Assembly (NCBI GenBank): GCA_043738425.1
Contig: JAYUGJ010000083.1
Span: 1 to 21,399, forward strand
Length of the DNA: 21,399 bases
DNA from: PBB1 sp043738425
GTDB lineage: Bacteria; Pseudomonadota; Gammaproteobacteria; Burkholderiales; Burkholderiaceae_C
Direction of reading: 5' to 3'
Below the pieces are notes generated by a model. That model saw nothing but the letters and a program-made list of their open reading frames with translations. It was not told the origin of the DNA and did not search any database. Shown here in pieces: positions 6,569 to 14,927 of this stretch. How positions within the stretch are numbered: position 1 is the stretch's first letter; every line of letters starts with the position of its first letter. The position numbers and the translations under genes are program-made.

Positions 6569-6595
6569 ACCGAGGTGTCGCTGACGGCGCGCCCC

Positions 6596-7336
6596 TCATC
6601 CGCCGTTCGAGCGCCAACCGCCGAGCCCGCCCGGCTGCCGCGACATCTGTGCCACGGCCAATACAGCCTGCGTTCGCGAGCTGACGTTGAGGCAGCGCAG
6701 CACCGCTGCGACGTGGTCTTTGACGGTTTCCACCGACAAGCCCAAGTCGCGTGCGATCAGTTTGTTGGGCTTGCCTAACAACAACAAACCCAGCACCTCG
6801 TTTTGGCGCGGCGTCAAGCGAAGCGCACCCAAAGGCAGTTGCGTTTGAAACCCTTCTTCGATGGCGTTGTAGCGCACTGCGCCCATGCCAGTAGGCGCGT
6901 GAGCGTTGCCGTTGGGCAAGTCGGCCGCTTCGGCGCTGTCGTATCCCAGGTCCATGGGCGGCACGTAAATGCCACCGGCCATGACCAAGCTCAGTGCGTC
7001 GAACAACAACTCATTGCTGGAGCGTTTGGGCACGAACCCCATCGCACCGAGATCGATGGCGTGGATCACATCGCAGGTGCGGTCGCTGGCCGACACCACC
7101 ACCACCGGCAGCGCCGGATAGGAGGCGCGAAACTCGACCAGCACATCGAACCCATCGGCGTCGCCCAACTTCAAATCGAGCAGCACGAGGTCGAATGTGG
7201 GGTCGAGCTGCAAGGTCTCGCGTGCCGCGCGTGCGCCGCTTGCGGTAGCCACGGTCACGTGGTCGCCCAACCCCTGAATGATGTTTTGCAGCGCCGACAA
7301 GATCAGCGGGTGGTCATCGATCAACAAGACCTTCAT
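6596..7336 (-). CDS. NarL/FixJ (LuxR-type) response regulator
   Basis: A 246-aa protein with a strong Shine-Dalgarno AAGGAG (7343-7348) in front of its ATG. The receiver domain (1-~125) shows the acidic pair Asp7-Asp8, acceptor Asp54 in VLLDLK, Ser82/Ser84 and Lys104 in FVPKRSS. A linker of about 45 residues (130-172) is followed by a LuxR-type helix-turn-helix: LTPRQNEVLGLLLLGKPNKL (about 174-193), then IARDLGLSVETVKDHVAAVL to about 213. Phosphorylation by the kinase gene just downstream is expected; the two are in the same orientation 134 bp apart and probably form a two-component pair. It may autoregulate. Target genes cannot be told from the sequence. Confidence 0.92.
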   Translation of the reverse strand: MKVLLIDDHPLILSALQNIIQGLGDHVTVATASGARAARETLQLDPTFDLVLLDLKLGDADGFDVLVEFRASYPALPVVVVSASDRTCDVIHAIDLGAMGFVPKRSSNELLFDALSLVMAGGIYVPPMDLGYDSAEAADLPNGNAHAPTGMGAVRYNAIEEGFQTQLPLGALRLTPRQNEVLGLLLLGKPNKLIARDLGLSVETVKDHVAAVLRCLNVSSRTQAVLAVAQMSRQPGGLGGWRSNGG

Positions 7337-7507
7337 GGGGGACTCCTTTGCGGCCGAACGGCACGACTTTTCATGCTAGCCGGGCGGCCGGCGAAAGACG
7401 CCATCAGGCACACCCCCAAACAGGTGCTTCGGGCCGGGGTGGATCACCTGAGACGATGCACTGCCGTGCTGCGCGCGGTTCGGTGACTGGTGCGCGCTAC
7501 CCCGCCG

Positions 7508-8125
7508 TCAACTGTTCAGCCACGCAGCCAGCGGTTGCCACTGCTCCAGGTCGCGTTCGACGCGGCTGGGCACCACATCGAACAGCGTCAATCCTTGGGC
7601 GGCTAAGTGAATGTAGTTTTGCGTGTCACGCAAGTGGGTCAACACCGGGAATTTTTGTGTGCCCAAAAACGATTTCAAGTGATCGGCTGAAATCGTGCCG
7701 TCGCGGGTGCGCATGCCGATGAGTGCAACCTTCCAGGTCGTGCCGCGTTTTTCGTTCACCAGCTGCTGAAGAAAAGCATGCGTCGCATGGATGTCGAAGA
7801 TGCTGGGTTGCAGCGGCACCAACACGTGGGTGGCAATTTTCAGTACCGCGTCGAGCGGTTTGCCCTGCAGCCCGGCGGGCGTGTCGAGCACCACATGCGT
7901 GGTGCCCTTGGGCGGGGTGACGCGCACGTCCGAGTGGGTTTCCCACGCGGTGATACGGCGCGCATGCGCGGGCCGTGAGTGCAGCCAGGTGCGTGCCGAC
8001 TGTTGCCGGTCTACGTCGCCCAACATCACCGCCTTGCCCTGCGCAGCGTAGTAACCCGCCACGTTGGTCGACAGCGTGCTTTTGCCCACACCGCCTTTTG
8101 GATTGGCCACCACGATCACCGGCAT
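7508..8125 (-). CDS. Orphan ParA-family ATPase
   Basis: A 205-aa protein. Start at ATG 8123-8125, preceded by GAGGAGACATTG; a longer open frame upstream is rejected because it has no such site and runs through the promoter region. The N-terminus is a deviant Walker A, NPKGGVGKST (8-17), with the signature Lys10 and catalytic Lys16 region of ParA/MinD ATPases. GDVDRQQSA and VVLDTPAGLQGKPLD give the A' and Walker B motifs. The protein lacks the N-terminal DNA-binding domain of plasmid ParA and has no ParB partner nearby, so it is one of the small orphan ParA proteins that position cargo or plasmids on the nucleoid. Cargo is unknown. It is transcribed divergently from the Kef genes and convergently with nothing in the window. 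Confidence 0.85.
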   Translation of the reverse strand: MPVIVVANPKGGVGKSTLSTNVAGYYAAQGKAVMLGDVDRQQSARTWLHSRPAHARRITAWETHSDVRVTPPKGTTHVVLDTPAGLQGKPLDAVLKIATHVLVPLQPSIFDIHATHAFLQQLVNEKRGTTWKVALIGMRTRDGTISADHLKSFLGTQKFPVLTHLRDTQNYIHLAAQGLTLFDVVPSRVERDLEQWQPLAAWLNS

Positions 8126-8251
8126 CAATGTCTCCTCGTTGTTGTTTGGCGCAATGGTACTGGCGCACTTCTGATGCAGAAGCGGCGTACAACCGACGCG
8201 TTGGGCGCAGACTGCCACCGTTGCATCGAGCTGTTTTTTTGGAGGTTTGCA
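8126..8251. promoter_or_regulatory. Divergent intergenic region parA-like / kef genes
   Basis: 126 bp between two diverging genes must hold both promoters. The kef side ends in a T-run and a strong GGAGG (8241-8245), the parA side in GAGGAG. I see no convincing -35/-10 pair or operator by eye. Confidence 0.4.
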
Positions 8252-9010
8252 ATGGCTGCCACCGCACCCGCATCTGCCACCGCGCCGGCAAACGCACCGG
8301 CAACCGCACCGTCTGATGCGCCACCCGCGCCGTCTCCGCCCGCATTCCCGGTGGCCGCCAGCGTGCTGGTGCTGGTGGCCCACCCGACGCTCGAACACTC
8401 GCGAATCAACCGCCGTTGGCTAGAGGCGATACGCCGCGCTGACACGCCGCCGCGCCGTGTGATGGTGCGTGACCTGTACGCGCTGTATCCCGACTACCTG
8501 ATCGACGTGCAGGCCGAGCAGGCGGCACTGCGCGACGCGCAGCTGGTGGTGTGGCAGCACCCGATCCATTGGTACGCCATGCCGCCATTGATGAAGCTGT
8601 GGCTGGACGAGGTGCTCACCTTCGGCTGGGCTTACGGACCGGGCGGCAGCGCGCTGCAAGGCAAGCTGCTGTGGCTGGTTGCCAGCACCGGCAGCGCCGA
8701 AGCGGCGTACCAACCAGCCGGCCACAACCGCCACGCGTTTGCCGCGTTTTTGCCGCCCTACGAGCAAACCGCCACGCTGTGCGGCATGCGCTTTGTGCGG
8801 CCGCTGGTGTTGCATGGCGCGCAGCAGCTGAGCGAAGCGGCGTTGCTTGAACACGCCGCGCGGTACGCCGAGCGGTTGCGCGCCTACCCCGACTGGCCGG
8901 AGCTGGTCGACCCGCTGGTGTGCCCCGACTGCAGCGTTCCCGAACTGGCGCGACCGGCCGCAGGTGCAGCCCGCAGCGGCGAGCGCGCACTTCACGAGCC
9001 GAGTGCGTGA
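8252..9010 (+). CDS. KefF-like NAD(P)H:quinone oxidoreductase, ancillary to the Kef antiporter
   Basis: A 252-aa protein with GGAGG seven nt before its ATG. Residues ~1-33 are a low-complexity Ala/Pro/Thr segment not usual in this family. The flavodoxin fold follows: LVLVAHPTLEHSRINR (FMN phosphate loop), VRDLYALYPDYLIDV, then HPIHWYAMPPLMKLWLDEVL, FGWAYG and ASTGS, all typical of KefF/KefG and MdaB proteins. Such proteins bind FMN, reduce quinones and activate the paired K+/H+ antiporter during electrophile stress. The C-terminus extends ~25 residues with a CPDC motif. The stop overlaps the next ATG by one base (TGATG), so the two genes are translationally coupled, supporting a working partner role. 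Confidence 0.88.
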   Translation: MAATAPASATAPANAPATAPSDAPPAPSPPAFPVAASVLVLVAHPTLEHSRINRRWLEAIRRADTPPRRVMVRDLYALYPDYLIDVQAEQAALRDAQLVVWQHPIHWYAMPPLMKLWLDEVLTFGWAYGPGGSALQGKLLWLVASTGSAEAAYQPAGHNRHAFAAFLPPYEQTATLCGMRFVRPLVLHGAQQLSEAALLEHAARYAERLRAYPDWPELVDPLVCPDCSVPELARPAAGAARSGERALHEPSA

Positions 9011-10932
9011 TGGAAGCCACCAACTGGCTGACTGGCGCGCTGGTTTATTTGGCGGCCGCTGTGCTCGCGGTGCCGCTGGCGCGGCTGCTGGGCTTGGGCT
9101 CGATCATTGGTTATTTGGCCGCGGGCGTGGCGATCGGGCCGTGGGGTTTGAAGCTGGTCACCGACGCGCAACAGATCTTGCATTTCGCCGAGTTCGGCGT
9201 CGTGTTGATGCTGTTTTTGGTCGGTCTGGAATTGGAGCCGCGGCGGCTGTGGACCCTGCGCCGGCCGATTTTTGGTTGGGGCAGCGTGCAACTGTTTGCA
9301 TCGGCCGCGTTGATGGTGGGCGTCGGTTTGCTGGTCGGGGTCGACTGGCGGCTGGCGCTGGTTGCCGCGCTCGGCCTGGCGCTGTCGTCGACTGCCATCG
9401 GGCTCAGCGTGCTTGCCGAACGCAACCTCACGTCGACCACCTCGGGCCAAAGCGTGCTCAGCGTGGCGCTGCTGCAAGACGTCGCGGCGATTCCAGTATT
9501 GGCGCTGCTGCCGTTGCTGGCGGCGCAAGTGTCGGGACCGAGCGCTGCCAGCGGCACCGTGGCGGCCTGGATGGCTGCGGCCAAGGCGGTCGGCGTGATC
9601 GCTGCCATCGTGCTCGGCGGTCGGCTGCTGCTGCGCCCTGCGTTGCGCTGGATTGCCGCCAGCGACACGCCCGAGATCTTCACGGCCGCATCGCTGTTGC
9701 TGGTGGTGGCCACCGCAGCGCTGATGCAGTCGGTGGGGCTGTCGATGGCGCTGGGCGCTTTTTTAGCCGGCGTGTTGTTGGCTGAAAGTGAATATCGGCG
9801 CGAGTTGGAAACCGACCTCGCGCCGTTCAAGGGCTTGCTACTGGGTTTGTTTTTTATCGCGGTCGGCATGACCGTCGACTTCGCGGTGGTGTTGCAACAA
9901 CCGGCGCGCATCGCCATGCTGGTGGTCGGTTTTCTGGCGCTGAAGGCGCTGGTGCTGTGGGGCATGGCCCGTGCCACCGGACTGCCGGTGCCCGAGCGGC
10001 CGGTGTTCATCATCTTGTTGGCCCAAGGCGGCGAGTTCGGCTTCGTGGTGTTTCAAACTGCCGCGCAGGCCGGCGTCATCAGCGCAGGCGCGTCGTCGCT
10101 GTTGGTCGCGTGCGTGGCGCTGTCGATGCTGCTGAGCCCATTGCTGCTGGTGCTGGCCGACCGCCTGCTGGCACCGCGGCTGGCCCGCGCGGCGGGCAAC
10201 GCGTCGGCCGCTGCGGTGGAAATCAACGAACCGCAAGACGCACCCATCGTCATCGCCGGCTTCGGTCGTTACGGCCAAATCGTTGGCCGCATGTTGTTTG
10301 CCAACGGCTTGCAGCCAACGGTGTTGGACCACGACGCAGAGGCCATCGAGGTGATGCGTAAATTCGGCTGGCGCGTTTTTTACGGCGATGCGACGCGGCT
10401 CGATTTGTTGCGCACCGCAGGTGCCGGCACGGCGCGTGTGCTGGTGATCGCGATCGACGATGTGGCGCAAAGCCTGAAGCTGGCCGCCATCGCACGCGAA
10501 CACTTTGCGCAAGCCACGGTGGTGGCCCGCGCCCGCAACGTGCAGCACTACTACGCGCTGCGTGACTTGGGCGTAACGCTGATTGAACGTGAAACGCTCG
10601 ATTCGGCGCTGATGAGCGCGCGCAGCGTGCTCGAGGCGATGGGCTGGCGGCCGCACCAGGCGCGCACCCTGGCGATGCGCTTTCGACGCCACACGGTCGA
10701 CCAAATCGACGCCGCTGCGGCGCATTGGCGCGATGAAGCATGGCGCATCGCCAACGTGAAAACCGGCCGCCGCCAACTCGAAGCACTGTTCGCCCAGGAA
10801 CGCGAGGAAGCGCGTGCACGACGCCGGTCATCGAGCTGGGACAGCGCATCGGCGGCAGACGCAGACCTGCCGCAGGCGCAGGCCGCCGCGCATGGCACAG
10901 CGCCGGATCGCGCGCCGCCTGAGCGCGCGTAG
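9010..10932 (+). CDS. KefB/KefC-type glutathione-regulated K+/H+ antiporter
   Basis: A 640-aa protein. The ATG at 9010 overlaps the preceding stop; an in-frame GTG lies one codon before. The N-terminal ~390 residues are a CPA2 exchanger with about 12-13 helices: LGSIIGYLAAGVAIGPWGL, FLVGLELEP, LSSTAIGLSVL, the LLQDVAAIPVLALLP ion-pathway helix and GEFGFVVFQ. A cytosolic RCK-N (TrkA-N) domain follows with the dinucleotide loop GFGRYGQIVG (from about residue 417), and DATRLDLL. The Kef-type C-terminus carries RETLDSALMSARSVLEAMGW and the LAMRFRRHTVD segment. The last ~60 residues are Ala/Arg-rich and poorly conserved. Kef systems are held closed by glutathione and opened by glutathione adducts, acidifying the cytoplasm against electrophiles. 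KefB and KefC cannot be told apart here. Confidence 0.9.
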   Translation: MEATNWLTGALVYLAAAVLAVPLARLLGLGSIIGYLAAGVAIGPWGLKLVTDAQQILHFAEFGVVLMLFLVGLELEPRRLWTLRRPIFGWGSVQLFASAALMVGVGLLVGVDWRLALVAALGLALSSTAIGLSVLAERNLTSTTSGQSVLSVALLQDVAAIPVLALLPLLAAQVSGPSAASGTVAAWMAAAKAVGVIAAIVLGGRLLLRPALRWIAASDTPEIFTAASLLLVVATAALMQSVGLSMALGAFLAGVLLAESEYRRELETDLAPFKGLLLGLFFIAVGMTVDFAVVLQQPARIAMLVVGFLALKALVLWGMARATGLPVPERPVFIILLAQGGEFGFVVFQTAAQAGVISAGASSLLVACVALSMLLSPLLLVLADRLLAPRLARAAGNASAAAVEINEPQDAPIVIAGFGRYGQIVGRMLFANGLQPTVLDHDAEAIEVMRKFGWRVFYGDATRLDLLRTAGAGTARVLVIAIDDVAQSLKLAAIAREHFAQATVVARARNVQHYYALRDLGVTLIERETLDSALMSARSVLEAMGWRPHQARTLAMRFRRHTVDQIDAAAAHWRDEAWRIANVKTGRRQLEALFAQEREEARARRRSSSWDSASAADADLPQAQAAAHGTAPDRAPPERA

Positions 10933-10976
10933 GGCGGCGCGCAACGCACCGCCCACCGGCAACACGCCGGCTCGAT

Positions 10977-11024
10977 CAACCGTGGCAACAACCTTGCCAA
11001 CAACCGTGGCAACAACCGTGACAA
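10977..11024 (+). repeat. Four 12-bp tandem repeats
   Basis: Four contiguous 12-bp units: CAACCGTGGCAA, CAACCTTGCCAA, CAACCGTGGCAA, CAACCGTGACAA. Units 1 and 3 are identical, units 2 and 4 differ by two and one base. The adjacent TTGCC and GGCAA also make a small inverted repeat. They lie about 95 bp before the DUF2339 start, in a gap without a gene, and could be a spaced operator or a slippage product. Confidence 0.85.
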
Positions 11025-11118
11025 AAGCGTCGCGAACTGCCGTGCGAACCGATGGCTGCGGCCGCCGACGGCCCATGCGCGCCGCTACATTCCAGTCACA
11101 AAAACGGTGGGAGCGGGT

Positions 11119-14100
11119 ATGGCGTTCGTCGGCCTGCTGGTCGGTTTGGTCATCGGCATGTTGTTCAATTCATTTGCCGCAGCGCTGTTGCTCGGGGTGT
11201 TTGGAGGTTGCCTCGGCTGGTTTGCTGCGCAAAAGCACGCCACGCCGCCCACGCCGCCGCTGGCCCGACCTGATGGCGTAGCGCACGAGCCCGGCGAGTC
11301 GCCGCCAGCCACACCGAGCCACCCGTTGATCAGCGACTTGCAGCACCGACTGGCGACACTTGAATGCCGTGTGCGTGAGCTCGAACAAGCCCACGCGGGC
11401 ACGTCACTGGCGCAGGTCGCACCGCACATGCCCGACCCGGCTGCGAATGCCGCAATGGCGTCGCGCCGGTTGATCGATGTCGAGCCCGGCGCAGCGATCG
11501 ACGCACCGCTGCCTGTGACGCTGCAGGACACGCCAGCGCTTGCTGTGCCCGCAACCGCAACCGCGCCTGCACCTGCACCTGCACCTGCAACCGCAACCGC
11601 AACCGCAACCGAATCGCCGCCACCGATCACGCGCGAGCAACCCGAGTCACCGCCCGCCGTGCCGCTGCGCGAGCGCTTGCCTGCGCCGCTGGCCGGGTTT
11701 GTTTTTGGCGGCAACACGCTGGTCAAGCTGGGCGTGTTGATCTTGTTTCTCGGGCTGGCGTTTTTGCTGCGCTACACCGCTGAACGGGTCACGGTGTCGA
11801 TCGAACTGCGCTATGCCGGGGTCGCGCTGGTAGGCGGCGCGCTGCTCGCGTTGGGTTGGTGGTTGCGCCACCGCCGCGGCGGGTATGGGCTGATCTTGCA
11901 AGGTGCGGGTGTCGGTGTTTTCTACCTGACCACGCTTGCTGCAATGAAGCTGCACATGCTGATCGCACCAACCACCGGGTTCGGCTTCGGGTTCGGTTTA
12001 CTGCTGGCAGCAGCGCTGCTCGGCGCGGTGCTCGCGGTGGCGCAAAACGCACCGGTGCTGGCGATCATTGCGGCGCTCGAAGGCTTTGCAGCACCGCTGC
12101 TGGCGTCGACCGGCAGCAACCGGCCGCTCGGTCTGTTCACCTACTTGCTGGTGCTCGATGTCGGCATCTTTTTGATCGCCTGGTTCAAGGCGTGGCGGTG
12201 GTTGAATTTGATCGGGCTGGTCGGCACATTTGCATTGGCTGCCGCCTGGGCCGAGCGCCACTACACCGATGCGCAGTACGCCATCGTGCAGCCGTACCTG
12301 GTGGCGTTTTTTGTGTTGTTCGCCGCCATCGGCGTGCTGTTCGCGCGCCGCGCGTTGTTCAGCGCCCCAGCCGATGGCGCGCTGCCGCTGGCCGAACGCG
12401 CGGGCGACACGCTGCGGCGCGTGGGTCGCGTCGACAGCGCGTTGGTTTTTGGCGCGCCGCTGGCCGCCTTCGGTATGCAGTACTTGTTGATGCGGCCGTG
12501 GCCGCACGGTGCCGCGTACTCGGCGCTTGGCTTTGCGGCGTTCTACCTCGCGTTGGGTCGCCTTATCTTCGCGACCCAACCGCTCGGCCTCGCGTTGCTG
12601 GCCGAGGCCTACACGATCGTCGGCGTGATCTTCGCCACCTTGAGCATTCCACTCGGCCTCGAGGGCGAGTGGACGAGTGCGACCTGGGCGGTCGAAGCGG
12701 CTGGCATGTATTGGCTGGGTGCCCGTCAGTCGCGACCGTATGCGCGCGCCTTCGCTTTCGCCGTGCTGGCGGGTGCGGTGGTGCAGTTGTTGCGCAGCGT
12801 GTCGGTGACCGGCACGGTGACCGAAGCGGCAACCTATGCGACAACCGATGCGATCACGCTACCGCTGCTGCACGGCAGCGTGATCGGCCCGTTGCTGATG
12901 GCGGCGAGTGCCTTTGCGATGTGGCGGCTGTGGCGGCGCGACCAGCCCACCGAGGCCGGCGGCTGGGAAGCGCTTGCCGGCGTCGCGCTGCCGTGGCTGG
13001 GCATGGCGGCGCTGGTGTTGTTGCCGTGGCAAACGTTCATGCCGATGTGGGCTGCTGCGGCGACCGCGTTGCTGGCGCTGGCCGCCTTTGCCGTCTCGGT
13101 GCGCTGTGACCTGGCACCGCTGCGCGCGGTCGTGCTGGCGATGCAGGCGTTGGCACTGGTCAGCTTCATCGCCACGCTGCACCGCGGCGCAGTCGGTGAA
13201 GCGGCGCTGCGCAGCGGTTGGCAAGGCATGGCCGCGGCGGCGCTGATCGGGCTGAGCATGGCGGCCACCACCGCATGGGCGCTGCGGCAGTCGCACCGCG
13301 ATGCGCCGGCCGGCAGCGCGCAACCGGCCTGGCCACTGGCACCCAGCGTGGCGCTGCTGGCCGCGGTCAGCTTGTTGCATCTGGCCATGCTGTTCGGTAT
13401 CGACCTGCCGCACGCCGCGCTGGTCTGGCCATTCACTGCGGCGCTGGTGTTGTGGATCGGGTTGCGGGTGGGTCATGCGCCGCTGGCCGCGTTGGCCGGC
13501 ACCTTGCATCTGGCCGCGGCCGTGTTGTTCATAGGTTCGCAGTCCGATATCAGCGCCGCGCTCGGGGCGTTTGCGCACCTCGGTTTTTGGACCCCACTGG
13601 CGCTCGGTCTGACCGCAGCGGTGGCCGGCGATTGGCTGCGCGGCGAGGCCGCTCACGCCACGACCCACCACGCCGATGCGACGGCAGTGCAGTCGTCGCG
13701 CAACCCGTGGTGTGCCTATCCGACCATGGGGTGGCTGCCGGTCATCTGGGCGCTGCTGTGGTGGCTCGACGCGGTGCTCGGTGAAAGCACGCGCGTGTTG
13801 CGGGCCAACGCGCTGGCTGCTTATCAACCGGCGGCAGGCATTGCCGCCGTGTTGTTGACCTCGGCCGCCGCCTACACCGTCGCTGCATGGCGCGATTGGC
13901 GGCGGCTTGCGCTCACCACGCTGGCCACCTTGCCGGGGTTGGCCGCAGCGGCTGTTTATGGCGTCGTGTTGGCGCGTCAGGCCAGCCCGCTTACCGACTA
14001 TTGGCCATCGTCCGCCTTCGGCTGGCTGGCGTGGCCGATGGCGCTGCTGTGGCACCTGCTTTGGGTGCGTGGGCAGCGGCGCTGGCTGGCGTTGCCGGTG

Positions 14101-14910
14101 CTGGCGGCCTGTCATGTTGCAGGCGTGTGGTTGTTCGTGCTGGTGGCTGCGCGCGAATGTCAGCTGCAGCTCAGCACCTTCGGCACCGCCTACGCAAGCT
14201 GGCCGCTGCTTGGCTGGGGGCTGGTGCCGGCGGTGGTGCTGGTGCTGATGTTGTGGGCGCTGCGCACGCCGGTGACCTCCCAGCGCTGGCCGTTCAACGA
14301 GTACCGGCGCGCGTACCTCGAGTGGGCATTGGCACCCCTGGTTTGCTACCTGTTCATGTGGTGCTGGTTCAGCAACGCCGTGGGCGCAGGCGATGCCGCG
14401 CCGCTGCCATTCGTGCCGATCCTCAATCCGCTCGAGCTCGTGCATTGGCTCGTGCTGGCGGCGTTGTTGCGGTGGTGCAAAGCGGTCGAAGGCAGCCCCA
14501 CCTTGTCGCTCGACATCCCCGCCGTCAACGGCCTGGCCGCCGTGACCGCATGGGCGCTGGTCACCGGCGGCGTGCTGCGCGCTTGCCACCACTACGCCGG
14601 CATCGCGTGGCAAGCCGACGCGCTGTACGCGTCGTGGCTCGCGCAAGCTGCGTTGTCGATTACCTGGGCGCTGTGCGGTGTGGCGGCGATGGTGTCGGGC
14701 CACGCGAAGGGCTCACGTGCGGTGTGGCTGGGCGGTGCCGTGCTGATGGGTGTGGTGGTGCTGAAACTGTTTTTCGTCGAGCTCGCGAACCAGGGCGGAA
14801 TGTTCCGCATCGTGTCGTTCACCGGCGTTGGCGCATTGCTGTTGCTGGTCGGCTATTTCGCGCCGGTGCCGCCGGCGAGGTTGGCGCTGCGCGCGGCGAG
14901 CGCGGCGTGA
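11119..14910 (+). CDS. DUF2339 large polytopic membrane protein
   Basis: A 1263-aa protein. I choose ATG 11119, preceded by GGGAG at good spacing, over a GTG four codons upstream. It begins with an N-terminal membrane helix (FVGLLVGLVIGMLFNSF), then a soluble coiled-coil-like piece (HRLATLECRVRELEQA) and an Ala/Pro/Thr low-complexity linker. At about residue 200 the DUF2339 region starts with FVFGGNTLVKLGVLILFLGL and LLRYTAERV. The rest is a near-continuous series of hydrophobic helices, perhaps thirty or more, up to VVVLKLFFVELANQGGMFRI and the C-terminal GALLLLVGYFAPVPP, which are typical of this family. Function of DUF2339 is unknown. It faces msrQ convergently with only 17 bp between stops and no visible terminator. 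Confidence 0.9.
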   Translation: MAFVGLLVGLVIGMLFNSFAAALLLGVFGGCLGWFAAQKHATPPTPPLARPDGVAHEPGESPPATPSHPLISDLQHRLATLECRVRELEQAHAGTSLAQVAPHMPDPAANAAMASRRLIDVEPGAAIDAPLPVTLQDTPALAVPATATAPAPAPAPATATATATESPPPITREQPESPPAVPLRERLPAPLAGFVFGGNTLVKLGVLILFLGLAFLLRYTAERVTVSIELRYAGVALVGGALLALGWWLRHRRGGYGLILQGAGVGVFYLTTLAAMKLHMLIAPTTGFGFGFGLLLAAALLGAVLAVAQNAPVLAIIAALEGFAAPLLASTGSNRPLGLFTYLLVLDVGIFLIAWFKAWRWLNLIGLVGTFALAAAWAERHYTDAQYAIVQPYLVAFFVLFAAIGVLFARRALFSAPADGALPLAERAGDTLRRVGRVDSALVFGAPLAAFGMQYLLMRPWPHGAAYSALGFAAFYLALGRLIFATQPLGLALLAEAYTIVGVIFATLSIPLGLEGEWTSATWAVEAAGMYWLGARQSRPYARAFAFAVLAGAVVQLLRSVSVTGTVTEAATYATTDAITLPLLHGSVIGPLLMAASAFAMWRLWRRDQPTEAGGWEALAGVALPWLGMAALVLLPWQTFMPMWAAAATALLALAAFAVSVRCDLAPLRAVVLAMQALALVSFIATLHRGAVGEAALRSGWQGMAAAALIGLSMAATTAWALRQSHRDAPAGSAQPAWPLAPSVALLAAVSLLHLAMLFGIDLPHAALVWPFTAALVLWIGLRVGHAPLAALAGTLHLAAAVLFIGSQSDISAALGAFAHLGFWTPLALGLTAAVAGDWLRGEAAHATTHHADATAVQSSRNPWCAYPTMGWLPVIWALLWWLDAVLGESTRVLRANALAAYQPAAGIAAVLLTSAAAYTVAAWRDWRRLALTTLATLPGLAAAAVYGVVLARQASPLTDYWPSSAFGWLAWPMALLWHLLWVRGQRRWLALPVLAACHVAGVWLFVLVAARECQLQLSTFGTAYASWPLLGWGLVPAVVLVLMLWALRTPVTSQRWPFNEYRRAYLEWALAPLVCYLFMWCWFSNAVGAGDAAPLPFVPILNPLELVHWLVLAALLRWCKAVEGSPTLSLDIPAVNGLAAVTAWALVTGGVLRACHHYAGIAWQADALYASWLAQAALSITWALCGVAAMVSGHAKGSRAVWLGGAVLMGVVVLKLFFVELANQGGMFRIVSFTGVGALLLLVGYFAPVPPARLALRAASAA
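11551..11610 (+). repeat. Hexanucleotide repeat inside the DUF2339 gene
   Basis: Ten hexamers in a row: GCAACC x2, GCGCCT, GCACCT x3, GCAACC x4. They encode Ala-Thr and Ala-Pro dipeptides in the linker before the membrane domain. Unit length is a multiple of three, so copy-number changes alter linker length and keep the frame. Confidence 0.9.
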
Positions 14911-14927
14911 TGCGCGGGCGGATGCTG

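Noticed and set aside
8126..8398. N-terminal extension of the ParA-like protein
   Set aside because: The extension is Cys/Gly/Arg-rich, crosses the divergent promoter region and has no Shine-Dalgarno; the ATG at 8125 has GAGGAG.
10977..11024. Possible small CRISPR array
   Set aside because: Units are 12 bp and contiguous with no spacers, and no cas genes are present.
12859..14703. 614-codon minus-strand open frame inside the DUF2339 gene
   Set aside because: Composition is Gln/Arg/His-rich shadow; the plus frame is a continuous series of membrane helices.
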